Source: JAJFJD01 sp965228695
Lineage (GTDB): Bacteria > Pseudomonadota > Alphaproteobacteria > UBA8366
NCBI GenBank assembly: GCA_965228695.1
Contig: CBDDIB010000002.1
Coordinates: 3,534,001-3,598,000 of the forward strand
Direction: 5' to 3'
DNA: 64,000 nucleotides
In this document: positions 8,453 through 16,870 of the stretch, piece by piece
Position numbering within the stretch: the first letter of the stretch is position 1
Layout: every line of letters begins with the position of its first letter
Notes under the pieces: model-generated
Databases searched by the model: none
Seen by the model: the letters and a program-made list of their open reading frames with translations, nothing else
What the model was told of the DNA's origin: nothing
Program-made: the position numbers and the translations under genes

Positions 8453-9409
8453 TTAGAGATCGATCCCCAAGGCCGCCCGCGTCGCCGGCCCGGCGATTCC
8501 GTCCGCCGACAATCCGTTTTTCTTTTGGAATCGCGTGACCGCGCTTTCGGTCTTGGCGCCGAAGACGCCATCGACGCGGATCGATGCACCGAATGCCGAC
8601 AATGCCTTCTGCAGCGCCCGAACATCGTCTCCGCGCATCGGCGGATTTCGCAGACGGAGAAGGCGGGGCGAACTCTCGTCGGCGGAAACCCGGACCGCCG
8701 GGCCGCCCATCAAAACCGACCGGTCGATCGTGATTCCTCGGACCGAGAAGGGCAGACTGAGGTCCCACTTGTCCGACCCCATCAAAGTCTGCAGCGACTC
8801 CATTCGGTACACGGTCTTCCGCAGCAGCATGTTTTGGTGCGTCGCCAGCCAGTTTCGGCGATAGGCCACATAGCGCCACATCCAAGTCTTTTCGCCGACA
8901 TCGGTTAACGATCCATATTCCTTGGTGACCCGATCCCGTATGGTATGCCATGACCCGTGGATCCGGCTGTCGTATATGACGGCCATGCCGAGCGCCATGG
9001 TGCTGTCGATATAGGCCGCGGAACGCACCGCCGGTGCCCAGAAAACCCGATCGAAGAAGGCATCCTGGACCCGCCGCATCGCCGGATCGGAACCGGCCGA
9101 CCGCAGAAGCGCGTGAAACTCGCTATCTTCGTCCAGCGTCAGGTCAATGGCGTCGAGCCGGTGCAGATAGGGCTGCAGCGCGTCGGCGAGCACGGCATCG
9201 TCCGTATAAACATAATCCTTAATCAACAAATAGAGGTTACCGCTCGCCAGCGTCGTTTGCGACCGCCCATAGGTAAGATGCCCGGTATCGCCCTCCAATA
9301 GCGTGACGCTGGCGTAGTCGCCGAGCGGAGCGCCGGTCTCGAATATGTTGACGATGGCCTGAACGGCGCCTTTTTGCAGATCGGTAAGTATGCTGGTCTC
9401 TCGTTGCAT
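8453..9409 (-). CDS. Chitosanase-like (GH46) domain with C-terminal peptidoglycan-binding domain
   Basis: A 318-residue protein. Residues about 12-230 resemble GH46 chitosanases: AIVNIFETG places a candidate catalytic Glu at 24, and EGDTGHLTYGRS places Asp41 about the right distance away. The lysozyme-like fold cleaves beta-1,4 amino-sugar polymers. Residues about 245-315 form a PG_binding_1 three-helix repeat (DDVRALQKAL, DGVFGAKTESAV, DGIAGPATRAAL). There is no signal peptide, so export, if any, needs another route or cell lysis. A GAGG site lies 5 nt before the ATG. An endolysin- or effector-like muramidase role is an alternative. Confidence 0.75.
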   Translation of the reverse strand: MQRETSILTDLQKGAVQAIVNIFETGAPLGDYASVTLLEGDTGHLTYGRSQTTLASGNLYLLIKDYVYTDDAVLADALQPYLHRLDAIDLTLDEDSEFHALLRSAGSDPAMRRVQDAFFDRVFWAPAVRSAAYIDSTMALGMAVIYDSRIHGSWHTIRDRVTKEYGSLTDVGEKTWMWRYVAYRRNWLATHQNMLLRKTVYRMESLQTLMGSDKWDLSLPFSVRGITIDRSVLMGGPAVRVSADESSPRLLRLRNPPMRGDDVRALQKALSAFGASIRVDGVFGAKTESAVTRFQKKNGLSADGIAGPATRAALGIDL

Positions 9410-9675
9410 CTGATCCTCTTAGCGGCATCCAGGGTTGCCCGCGATCACGGCAAAATTCGGGTGTGTTCAAGGACTAATCGTGATCGTATCGGGCCGCTGT
9501 ATGTCAAGCATGTTCAATCAAGAATTGTACGCATGGGGGAAATTGCGCAACGGTATTCGCTGCGAAACCGGGATTGTGCTTGCGATAGCCGGCCATCGAC
9601 CTTGACGCGGGCGACCTGCCTCACAAAATGGCGCCCAGCACGATTGGATTTGGCACAGCGCGGGTAACGACGGGC

Positions 9676-10551
9676 ATGAAAGACACGATCAACCAGGACG
9701 ACAGCTTGCGGCGCATTCCGCCCCGACAATCCGGCCCATTGGGCAAGGTCCAAGACATCCTTGAATCCGCGCGATTTCAAAGGGCGATTACGGTTCTGAT
9801 CATCATCAACGCCGTGACGCTGGGGGTCGAAACAAGCAAAGCGGCCATGGCGGCGGCCGGTTCGTTGCTGTCGATGATCGACCGCGCGATCCTCGCGGTC
9901 TTCGTTGTGGAGTTGGTGGCGAAACTGATCGTTTACCGCAGCCGCTTTCACAAAGACCCATGGAATATCTTCGATTTCGTCATCGTCGGCATCGCGTTGA
10001 TGCCCGCCACCGGCAACCTGTCGGTCCTCCGGGCGTTGCGGATCCTGAGGGTGCTGCGGCTGGTCTCCGCCGTCCCGTCGATGCGCCGAGTGGTCAGCGC
10101 GTTGTTGCAAGCGATCCCCGGCATGGGATCGATCGTCATGTTGTTGGGGCTGATCTTCTACGTCTTCTCCGTCATGGCGACGAAGTTCTTCGGGGAAACT
10201 TTTCCGCAATGGTTCGGCACGATCGGCGAATCGTCTTATTCGCTGTTCCAGATCATGACGCTGGAAAGCTGGTCCATGGGAATCGTCCGTCCGGTGATGG
10301 AGAGTTTTCCGCTCGCCTGGGCTTTCTTCCTGCCGTTCATCCTGATCACGTCCTTTACCGTCTTGAATCTGTTCATCGGGATCGTGGTCGACGCCATGCA
10401 GCGCCAGCACGAAACGGAACACGAGGCCGAACGCGCCGCCGAACAAGCGATGGCGGAGGAGGGGCAGTCGGACCGGCGTGCGATCCTGGAAGAGTTGAAG
10501 GCGATGCGCCTGGAAATCGCCGAATTGAGGACCCGCGTGGGCAGGGATTGA
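9676..10551 (+). CDS. Bacterial voltage-gated ion channel (NaChBac/NavAb family)
   Basis: A 291-residue single-domain six-helix channel. S1-S3 span about residues 35-115. S4 carries regularly spaced arginines R119, R122, R125 and R128. S5 is about 148-168. The pore holds T195-L-E-S-W-S-M201, the selectivity filter of NavAb-type sodium channels, and S6 is about 212-240. The tail ends in a helix with heptad spacing (about 266-288), like the four-helix bundle that assembles NaChBac tetramers. It should be a Na+-selective inner-membrane channel. The start is ambiguous: an ATG at 9628 adds 16 residues, and neither has a clear ribosome site. Confidence 0.9.
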   Translation: MKDTINQDDSLRRIPPRQSGPLGKVQDILESARFQRAITVLIIINAVTLGVETSKAAMAAAGSLLSMIDRAILAVFVVELVAKLIVYRSRFHKDPWNIFDFVIVGIALMPATGNLSVLRALRILRVLRLVSAVPSMRRVVSALLQAIPGMGSIVMLLGLIFYVFSVMATKFFGETFPQWFGTIGESSYSLFQIMTLESWSMGIVRPVMESFPLAWAFFLPFILITSFTVLNLFIGIVVDAMQRQHETEHEAERAAEQAMAEEGQSDRRAILEELKAMRLEIAELRTRVGRD

Positions 10552-10746
10552 TGGCGGACGCCTCCCGTCGAGGCGCGTTCATGCGTGCCCAATCGCATCA
10601 TGCGGCGGCGCCGGCCACGCCCACCGCGATGGAAACGGCCAAGGCCGGCCGTTGCATCATCGCCCCAAGTTTCCAAAATGCCGTCCCCCGATCACGGCAA
10701 TTCCGATCCCTGGAAGGTCAAGCCTCCCAACCGAGAAAATCCCACC

Positions 10747-10777
10747 TTGACCTTCTAGTGACTAGAAAGATTATGTT
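10747..10777 (+). promoter_or_regulatory. MerR-type promoter/operator for cueR
   Basis: TTGACC at 10747-10752 and TATGTT at 10772-10777 are separated by 19 bp, the overlong spacer of MerR-family promoters. Inside the spacer is the dyad TTCTAGT-G-ACTAGAA (10753-10767). The TTGACCTTC...GAA pattern matches Cu(I)-responsive CueR/HmrR operators. Transcription would run right into the regulator gene, whose ATG is 65 bp downstream. This indicates autoregulation. Confidence 0.7.
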
Positions 10778-10841
10778 CACGCCATAACTTGATCTGAGAA
10801 CGGTCCGCATTCTGCGGAGGCAACGGCATTAGGGTTTGACG

Positions 10842-11231
10842 ATGAACATCGGCGAAGCGGCGGATCATTCCGGGGTTCCGGCGAAAACGATCCGGTATTA
10901 CGAAGAAATTGGCCTTATCCAACCGGCCTTACGGGCGGCGAATAACTACCGTCATTACGACGAAACGCGCATTCGCACCCTGCAATTTCTGAAACGCGCC
11001 CGATCTCTGGGCTTCACCATCGAGGAATGCCGGGAGCTTTTGTCCCTGTATCAGGACCGGTCACGATCCAGCGCCGATGTGAAGCGGGTTGCCCAGCACC
11101 GTGTCGACCATATCAATCAGAAGATCGCCGAACTGGAGGGGATGCGGGACACGCTCAAAAACCTCATCGCCGACTGCCAGGGCGATCACCTTCCGGATTG
11201 CCCCATCCTGGACGATCTCGCGAAACCGTAG
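10842..11231 (+). CDS. cueR: Cu(I)-responsive MerR-family regulator CueR/HmrR
   Basis: A 129-residue protein with a winged-helix DNA-binding head (MNIGEAADHSGVPAKTIRYY) and a long dimerisation helix. The metal loop has C112 and C120 in the C-QGDHLPD-C-PILDDL arrangement, the same spacing and numbering as E. coli CueR, which binds one Cu+ through two cysteines. It would activate copper-efflux genes by untwisting a 19-bp-spaced promoter; such a promoter lies just upstream of the gene itself. A TTG six bases upstream is a less likely start. No copper ATPase or chaperone is nearby; the next gene, 49 bp on, encodes a cytochrome c. Confidence 0.9.
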   Translation: MNIGEAADHSGVPAKTIRYYEEIGLIQPALRAANNYRHYDETRIRTLQFLKRARSLGFTIEECRELLSLYQDRSRSSADVKRVAQHRVDHINQKIAELEGMRDTLKNLIADCQGDHLPDCPILDDLAKP

Positions 11232-11280
11232 CGGCGCCAGGCGATGGCAATTTGCCAAAGGGTATGACACGATAGGCCGT

Positions 11281-12180
11281 ATGATTCATCGAATTCGGCG
11301 AAGAGTATTTTTCTTCGCGGCGATCCTCGCCGGGGCGGCGGTATCATCCCCTGGGGCCGGCCAAACCAAATCAGAGACAGAAGCGGGCGACGCCAAGCGG
11401 GGCGCGTATGTGGCGCGCCTCGGCGGCTGCAAATCCTGTCACACCGATACGAAGAACCGAGGCCCGGACCTCGCCGGCGGCGTCGCGCTCAAATCGCCGT
11501 TCGGCACCTTTTACGCGCCGAATATTACGCCCGACAAGGAAACCGGGATCGGCGGATGGAGCACGGACGACTTCATCCGCGCGATGACCGAAGGCCTGGC
11601 GCCGGACGGGTCGCACTATTTTCCGTCCTTCCCCTATACGTCCTACACCCGCATGACGCGTCAGGACCTGGTGGACCTCAAGGCCTATCTCGACACCGTT
11701 TCTCCGGTGAAGCAGCATGTGCGCGACCACGACATGCAGTTTCCCTACAATCTTCGGATCATGTTGGGACCCTGGAAGTGGTTGTTCTTCAAGCGCGGTA
11801 CATTCGAGCCGGACCCGGCGAAAAGCGCATCCTGGAACCGCGGCGCCTACATCGTCACCGGTCCGGCGCATTGCGGCGAATGCCATACCGCACGGAACTT
11901 CTTCGGCGCCACGGGCGCTGATTTCGCGCTCGCCGGGACTCGCAAAGGGGCGGACGGAAAACCCGTGCCGAACATCACGCCGCATCCAAAGGATGGGATC
12001 GGGGACTGGTCGGCGAGCGACATCGAGTTCGCGCTCAAGAGCGGGATGATGCCGGACGGCGATTTTCTCGGCGGCTCCATGACGGAGGTGATCGAAAATT
12101 CATCCTCGCATTGGACCGACAGCGACTTGAAGGCGGTGGCCGAATATCTTCAGTCGCTGCCGCGGCGGAAGACGCCCTAA
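11281..12180 (+). CDS. Diheme c-type cytochrome
   Basis: The 299-residue product has a signal peptide (MIHRIRRRVFFFAAILAGAA, cleavage near 26) and two class-I cytochrome c domains. The haem sites are C50-KS-C53-H54 and C198-GE-C201-H202. Each domain carries the NITP and GIG-W stretches (APNITPDKETGIGGWS; PNITPHPKDGIGDWS) seen in cytochrome subunits of periplasmic alcohol, aldehyde and gluconate dehydrogenases. Those usually have a third haem domain, absent here. It should pass electrons in the periplasm. No dehydrogenase partner is adjacent. It lies 49 bp after cueR and could be read from the same promoter. Confidence 0.88.
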   Translation: MIHRIRRRVFFFAAILAGAAVSSPGAGQTKSETEAGDAKRGAYVARLGGCKSCHTDTKNRGPDLAGGVALKSPFGTFYAPNITPDKETGIGGWSTDDFIRAMTEGLAPDGSHYFPSFPYTSYTRMTRQDLVDLKAYLDTVSPVKQHVRDHDMQFPYNLRIMLGPWKWLFFKRGTFEPDPAKSASWNRGAYIVTGPAHCGECHTARNFFGATGADFALAGTRKGADGKPVPNITPHPKDGIGDWSASDIEFALKSGMMPDGDFLGGSMTEVIENSSSHWTDSDLKAVAEYLQSLPRRKTP

Positions 12181-12204
12181 GCGGTCCGTTATCGCGTTCA
12201 ATCG

Positions 12205-15036
12205 CTACGAGGCGTCCCGCAGCGTCGGCTGCGGTTCAGAACCTTCGATCCGTGTTGTGCTCCATTCGGCATTACCGAGCCAATCGACAAAATCCGCCCC
12301 CGGCATCGGCCGGCCGAACAAATATCCTTGTCCGATATCGCAGCCGAGTCTATCGAGCTCGGCCAAAGCATCCATCGTTTCGACTCCCTCGGCCACGACG
12401 CTGAGATTCAGGTCGTGCGCGAGACCGACGACCGCTTTGACGATTTTTCGGTCGGATTCGTCATCGGTCAAATTGAGAACGAAACTCTTGTCGATCTTGA
12501 GCTCCTGAACCTTGAGCGTCTTCAGATAGGCAAGGGACGAGTAGCCGGTCCCGAAATCGCCGATCGATACGCGGATACCGAGTTCGGCGAAACGCTCGAC
12601 CATCGCCATCGCTTCCTTCGGGCTGGCAACGAGCGCATTCTCCGTGATTTCTAAGACCAGCCGTTCCGGCGGGTACTCCCATTTTTCAAGCTGCGACAAT
12701 ACGAGGGGCATAATGCCTGAATGTTGCAGCAATCGCGCCGAAAGATTGACCGCCACATTCAGATCATAGCCCATCAATCGCCACGCCGAGGCTTCCTCCA
12801 GCGCTTTATCGAGCACCCATTCGGTCATCGGGAAGATCAAGCCGGTCTGTTCGGCATGGGACACGAATTCATCGGGTGAAATTTGCCCGTGGCCGGGCCT
12901 GAACCACCGCGACAGCACCTCGGCGCCGTAAACCCGGCGTTCGGGCACGAGAACTTTCGGTTGGAAGACGACTTCCAATTCACCGGTCTCGATAGCGCGC
13001 CTAAGATCGCCGGTCAGCGTAAGGTTGCGGACACTATTCGCATCCGAGGCCGGCGCGTAAATCGCGAATCCGACATGGTTCTGTTTGGCCGCGTACATCG
13101 CGATATCCGCGCGCTGGATAAGGTCGTCCGCCGCATCGCCATGCTCCGGAAACAAGGCCGCGCCGATGCTACCGCCAACCTCAAGACTGATATCGTCCAG
13201 TTCGAAGGGTTCCCGCACCTGGTCCAAGACGCTTTCGGCAAAGTCATTCACGTCGCCTACGCGAGCAGTATCGCGAAGCAGGACGGCGAACTCATCCCCG
13301 CCGAACCGCGCCAGGGTCGCTTGGGACGGTGCAATCTCGTCCAGGCGTTCCGCGACCAACTGCAACAGCAAGTCACCCGTTGGATGTCCGAGCGTATCGT
13401 TAACTTCTTTGAAACGGTCCAGGTCCAGCAGGAACACCGCCGCTTCACCGCCGTTTTCGGCGGCATCCCTGATGCTTCGTTCAAGTTGCTTTGTGAACGC
13501 GTCGCGATTCAACAAACCGGTCAATGAGTCATGCGACGCCCGGTACTGCAGTGTTTTTTCCTGTTGCTTTCGGATCGTGATATCGCTGACGAAGGCCGTC
13601 ATTACGACTTCATCGTTCACCTCGACCTTGCTGAAGGTGACTTCGGCCGGGAACTCGCTCGCGTCTTTTCGTTGTCCAATGACTTCCTGCGTTCCGGTAA
13701 CCGGGAGATAGGTCAGGTAGTCCGAAATTTTCCCCTCGGAGATATCTTCGCGCCGAATGACCGAGTCGATGTTGGTTCCGACGAAGGCGTCGCAGTCATC
13801 GCCAAACATTTCTGCCGCAGATTTGTTTATCGTCTCGATTTTGCCGGTCACGTCCATCGTGACAATTCCGATCGTGCTGTTCTGAACCAGATTGTGAATC
13901 ATTTTCTCCTTGCGTCTGATGTCCGACGACTGGAACAGCAGGCGCATGGTCTGAGCATAAATCTTGAGATAAATCGTCACGTAATAGCTCACCACCACCG
14001 CAGCGATCATTGGCGCAATATCGATTATGACCGGCACTCGGTGTTGGGTGATGACCGAAACCGCGACGATCAGAATTACGAAACCGAACCCGACAGCGTG
14101 GCCTCGCAGCAACGACAAGTCCCGGGATAGCGCCGCAACCAACAGCACAAAGAGCAAAATCAGACCATAAGTCGGAACGGGCCCTAATGGGGTCATCGCC
14201 CGCTGTTGAGCGATAGATTCATAGCCAAGCGTATGCACATAGACGCCGGGCAATATCAAATGAACCGGGACGGAAAGCTGATCGCCCAGCGAAACTGCAG
14301 TCGCGCCGATTACGACCTGCTTCCCTCTCACCACCGCGGGATCGAAACGCCCTCGAATGACATCCGCCATCGAGAGCCTCCGGAACGTCGACGGATCGAT
14401 GCCGTAGTCGATCGAGTAGGCTGGGCGCTCCTCGAACCGCATGGTGTCTTCCGCCGCCAGTTTTGTTGCCAGCATCGGGTAGACATTGCCGTCTATCACT
14501 TGATGATAGTTCATCTCGCGGGCCATGCCGTCGGATGACGGAAGTATGTTAATTGCGGCGAGCGAGACGTTTTCTTCGAATTGAGCCAGCGGACGCGATG
14601 TCATGACCCCGGTGTTGGCGCCGGTGCTCGACGACCACTGCTGGAAGATCGGCAGGACGATCCCACTGTTCGACGCGGCGATCGCGCGGGCAAGCAGCTC
14701 GTCGTTCTCGAAATCGGAGAGGGAACTGAAGTCGACGTCGAAAAATATTCTCGTCGCGCCGGCAGCCGACAAATTCTCGATAGTGCGGGCGAAATACTTT
14801 CGCGGCCAAGGCCAACCGTTAAATTCCGCCAAGCTCCACGCATCGATCTCGACCACGACCACATTGCCCGTCGCCGGCCTGGTATTCGCAAGAAAGCGGA
14901 GATCTTGAAATTTGCGGTCAAGAAATTCGAACACGCCCAGCGTATAGGCCACGCTGATCGTGAGCCACACAATCGCATATGCCCACCAACCGCGGAAACG
15001 ATTCCCTGTGCCCAAAGGTTTAGCGTCAGTGCTCAT
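12205..15036 (-). CDS. CHASE2-PAS-GGDEF-EAL cyclic-di-GMP signalling protein
   Basis: A 943-residue inner-membrane protein: one N-terminal membrane helix (about 18-38), an extracytoplasmic CHASE2 sensor (about 40-290), a cluster of membrane helices (about 290-370), PAS (about 380-500), GGDEF (about 510-670) with intact RFGGDEF near 582, and EAL (about 690-930). The EAL domain has EVL instead of EAL near residue 705. It also has I-G-D-F-G-T-G near 822, where active phosphodiesterases have D-D-F-G-T-G; the first metal-binding Asp is replaced by Gly. No RxxD inhibitory site directly precedes GGDEF. A diguanylate cyclase with weakened phosphodiesterase is a reasonable reading. CHASE2 proteins often neighbour FecR genes, as here. 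Confidence 0.9.
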   Translation of the reverse strand: MSTDAKPLGTGNRFRGWWAYAIVWLTISVAYTLGVFEFLDRKFQDLRFLANTRPATGNVVVVEIDAWSLAEFNGWPWPRKYFARTIENLSAAGATRIFFDVDFSSLSDFENDELLARAIAASNSGIVLPIFQQWSSSTGANTGVMTSRPLAQFEENVSLAAINILPSSDGMAREMNYHQVIDGNVYPMLATKLAAEDTMRFEERPAYSIDYGIDPSTFRRLSMADVIRGRFDPAVVRGKQVVIGATAVSLGDQLSVPVHLILPGVYVHTLGYESIAQQRAMTPLGPVPTYGLILLFVLLVAALSRDLSLLRGHAVGFGFVILIVAVSVITQHRVPVIIDIAPMIAAVVVSYYVTIYLKIYAQTMRLLFQSSDIRRKEKMIHNLVQNSTIGIVTMDVTGKIETINKSAAEMFGDDCDAFVGTNIDSVIRREDISEGKISDYLTYLPVTGTQEVIGQRKDASEFPAEVTFSKVEVNDEVVMTAFVSDITIRKQQEKTLQYRASHDSLTGLLNRDAFTKQLERSIRDAAENGGEAAVFLLDLDRFKEVNDTLGHPTGDLLLQLVAERLDEIAPSQATLARFGGDEFAVLLRDTARVGDVNDFAESVLDQVREPFELDDISLEVGGSIGAALFPEHGDAADDLIQRADIAMYAAKQNHVGFAIYAPASDANSVRNLTLTGDLRRAIETGELEVVFQPKVLVPERRVYGAEVLSRWFRPGHGQISPDEFVSHAEQTGLIFPMTEWVLDKALEEASAWRLMGYDLNVAVNLSARLLQHSGIMPLVLSQLEKWEYPPERLVLEITENALVASPKEAMAMVERFAELGIRVSIGDFGTGYSSLAYLKTLKVQELKIDKSFVLNLTDDESDRKIVKAVVGLAHDLNLSVVAEGVETMDALAELDRLGCDIGQGYLFGRPMPGADFVDWLGNAEWSTTRIEGSEPQPTLRDAS

Positions 15037-15450
15037 GACCTAATTGATTGCGGTAATTACGGCACAAGAACGGATTCGCCCGACAAACGACGCGCCGCAC
15101 CGACAATTGCCGACCAAGGGGAAGGGGCGGGTGAGCGCCATCAGGGAGGAATTCCACTATTTAGTGGCGAACTTCATCGCCGCCGGGTCCGTCATTCGAT
15201 CCAGGTTTTAGTCGTTAAACCTTTAGAAAGGCTAAATTTTCTCTCTAGTGAGAGGGGTATTCGCCGTCCAGCTATCAAATCTTTGAGAAACGTGTCCGAC
15301 GCCCGTCTTCCCGGACGAAGGTCCCATCCGTTACGAAGACTATCAGGCGCGAAGGATTACGTTGAATTGCAAATCTAATGAAGACGATGCGCCGAATTTC
15401 TCCGACGCATCGTCCGAAATCGGGATTTCCTGATGAATAACGGGGCGGTG
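15037..15450. other. Intergenic region between fecR-like gene and CHASE2 gene
   Basis: These 414 bases hold no convincing gene. Near the right end is a strong hairpin (listed separately). The middle is AT-rich (about 15190-15250) and probably carries the promoter of the CHASE2 gene on the minus strand. No RNA motif was recognised. Confidence 0.6.
15383..15414 (-). terminator. Putative terminator downstream of the FecR-domain gene
   Basis: GACGATGCG (15383-15391) pairs perfectly with CGCATCGTC (15406-15414). Three further positions extend the stem with one mismatch around an 8-base loop. It lies 37 bases beyond the stop of the minus-strand FecR gene. The following sequence (TTCATTAGATTTGC) is only moderately T-rich, so termination strength is uncertain. 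Confidence 0.5.
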
Positions 15451-16497
15451 CTATTTAAGGAGCCCTAACCCCTTTCCATTGCTTTTCCCGAGGCCGAGTC
15501 CTAGCCCGTTTCCATTGCCTTTGCCGTTTCCAAGTCCAAGCGCCTTGCCGACACTATTGCCGCCAGCACTTACGCCGCCGTTCCCGCCACCGTTTCCATT
15601 GCCATTGCCGCCGGCGTTGCCGCCTTTACCCAGTCCGAAGGCATTGCCGAGACCGACCCCGGCTGTCTTACTGAACGGATTTCCGGCCGCAGCAGATTCC
15701 CCTATTTTCGAGGATGCGGCGTTTCCGGTTTTTTCCGCTTTATTCGACACTATCCGGCCGTCAGCCGGGTTACCGCGGCGCTTTAACAAGCCTTTCGAGC
15801 GCTTATCGATGTTGACTTTCGCTATACCAATCGGCTGCATCAGTCGCGGCGCACGGGATTGCTTGCCTGGCGCCCTGCCGCGCTTCGACTCTTCTCCCGA
15901 GCCCTTTTTGCGCGTTGCCGGTGGGGTTACGCCCAACTGCACCTTACTGCCTTTCGCAGCGGCGACGCTCGCCGTCTTACCCGGGTGCACCATAATCCTG
16001 TTCTGTGCGCCGCTATCGGCCACTTCGACCAGGCCTTCCGTAACGTGCACCGCGCCGCCCTGTTCATGCACGGACACCGTGAATTGGGTCCCCTTGACCA
16101 CGGCGACGAGATAGGGGGTCCTAACCTCGAAATGCTGCCGCGCCTTTTTGCGCACCTTGAACATCATGGTCCCCGCCTTCTGAAAGAGGCGCGTCGTGAA
16201 GCTGCCGCCACCCGGCTGAATTTCTAGGAAACTGTTCGGCGTTACCGTGACACGCTCGTCATCGCGCGTCAGAATCAATTCGCCTGATCGGCCCGTCCGC
16301 AAACGGTGCCCGACCAATACCATGTCCCCCCTCGTAAGTTTTTGCCAATCGCTGCCGGGTTTTTGGATCACTGCTTCCCCGGCGACTCGGGCAACTTTCC
16401 ATGGTCCCGAATCACTGGCGAAGGCCGGCAAACCGACCAAACAGTGGAGAAGTAAAGCCGATAGAAAAATCCTAACCGCATGTGGAATTTTGTTCAT
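15451..16497 (-). CDS. FecR-domain secreted protein with Gly/Asn-rich tail
   Basis: The 348-residue product has a signal peptide (about 1-27, cleavage after PAFA) and a FecR-type domain (about 40-170: VARVAGEAVIQ, GDMVLVGHRLRTGRSGE, VAVVKGTQFTVSV, VEVADSG). A basic middle follows, and the last 75 residues are low-complexity, rich in G, N, L and K (GNGNGNGGGNGG, GLGLGLGKSNGKGLG). FecR domains of this free-standing type bind surface or envelope partners. The tail looks like a structural or surface-exposed stretch. The gene is divergent from a TpsB transporter and upstream of the CHASE2 sensor on the same strand. An ATG two codons upstream (16503) is equally possible. Confidence 0.75.
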   Translation of the reverse strand: MNKIPHAVRIFLSALLLHCLVGLPAFASDSGPWKVARVAGEAVIQKPGSDWQKLTRGDMVLVGHRLRTGRSGELILTRDDERVTVTPNSFLEIQPGGGSFTTRLFQKAGTMMFKVRKKARQHFEVRTPYLVAVVKGTQFTVSVHEQGGAVHVTEGLVEVADSGAQNRIMVHPGKTASVAAAKGSKVQLGVTPPATRKKGSGEESKRGRAPGKQSRAPRLMQPIGIAKVNIDKRSKGLLKRRGNPADGRIVSNKAEKTGNAASSKIGESAAAGNPFSKTAGVGLGNAFGLGKGGNAGGNGNGNGGGNGGVSAGGNSVGKALGLGNGKGNGNGLGLGLGKSNGKGLGLLK

Positions 16498-16503
16498 GGC
16501 CAT

Positions 16504-16870
16504 TACGACCCGACGCGCGGGCGCCCCCAATACAGATTCGATATTAGGGAATATGATCCAAAGTTATGTTAAATACTGTGATAATCGTCACGAAATAACG
16601 TGAAGAAAAATCTATAATGCAATGATTTTATGAACAAAATTGGTTAACGAAAGGGCCATTTTTGCCGAATGGAGCCTTATATTGGCGGAGCCCGATCCAT
16701 TGGTACAATATGTGGTGATGTACATCGGCAAAAATGTACGGACAAAATCATGGTTGCCAAAAGAAGAAAATTCCCTTCTTTTCACATATTTTTCAATTGC
16801 GCGTTTTTTTACTCTCGAATATTAGTTTTAAGGCAAATTTTGTTAAATTTTCACTCGTATTCGATAGAGT
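16504..16870. other. AT-rich divergent promoter region between fecR-like and tpsB-like genes
   Basis: These 367 bases are clearly AT-richer than their surroundings and contain no supportable gene. They hold two overlapping dyads near 16577-16603 (listed separately), the short inverted repeat GTACAT...ATGTAC near 16720-16740, and long T/A runs from 16795 on. The region must carry the promoters of the two divergent genes. Confidence 0.6.
16577..16603. promoter_or_regulatory. Candidate CRP/FNR-family operator with overlapping dyad
   Basis: TGTGA-TAATCG-TCACG (16577-16592) matches the CRP-type consensus TGTGA-N6-TCACA in nine of ten positions. Its right half also forms TCACG-AAATAA-CGTGA (16588-16603). 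It lies about 75 bp upstream of the FecR gene start. This is a sequence match only. Confidence 0.4.
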
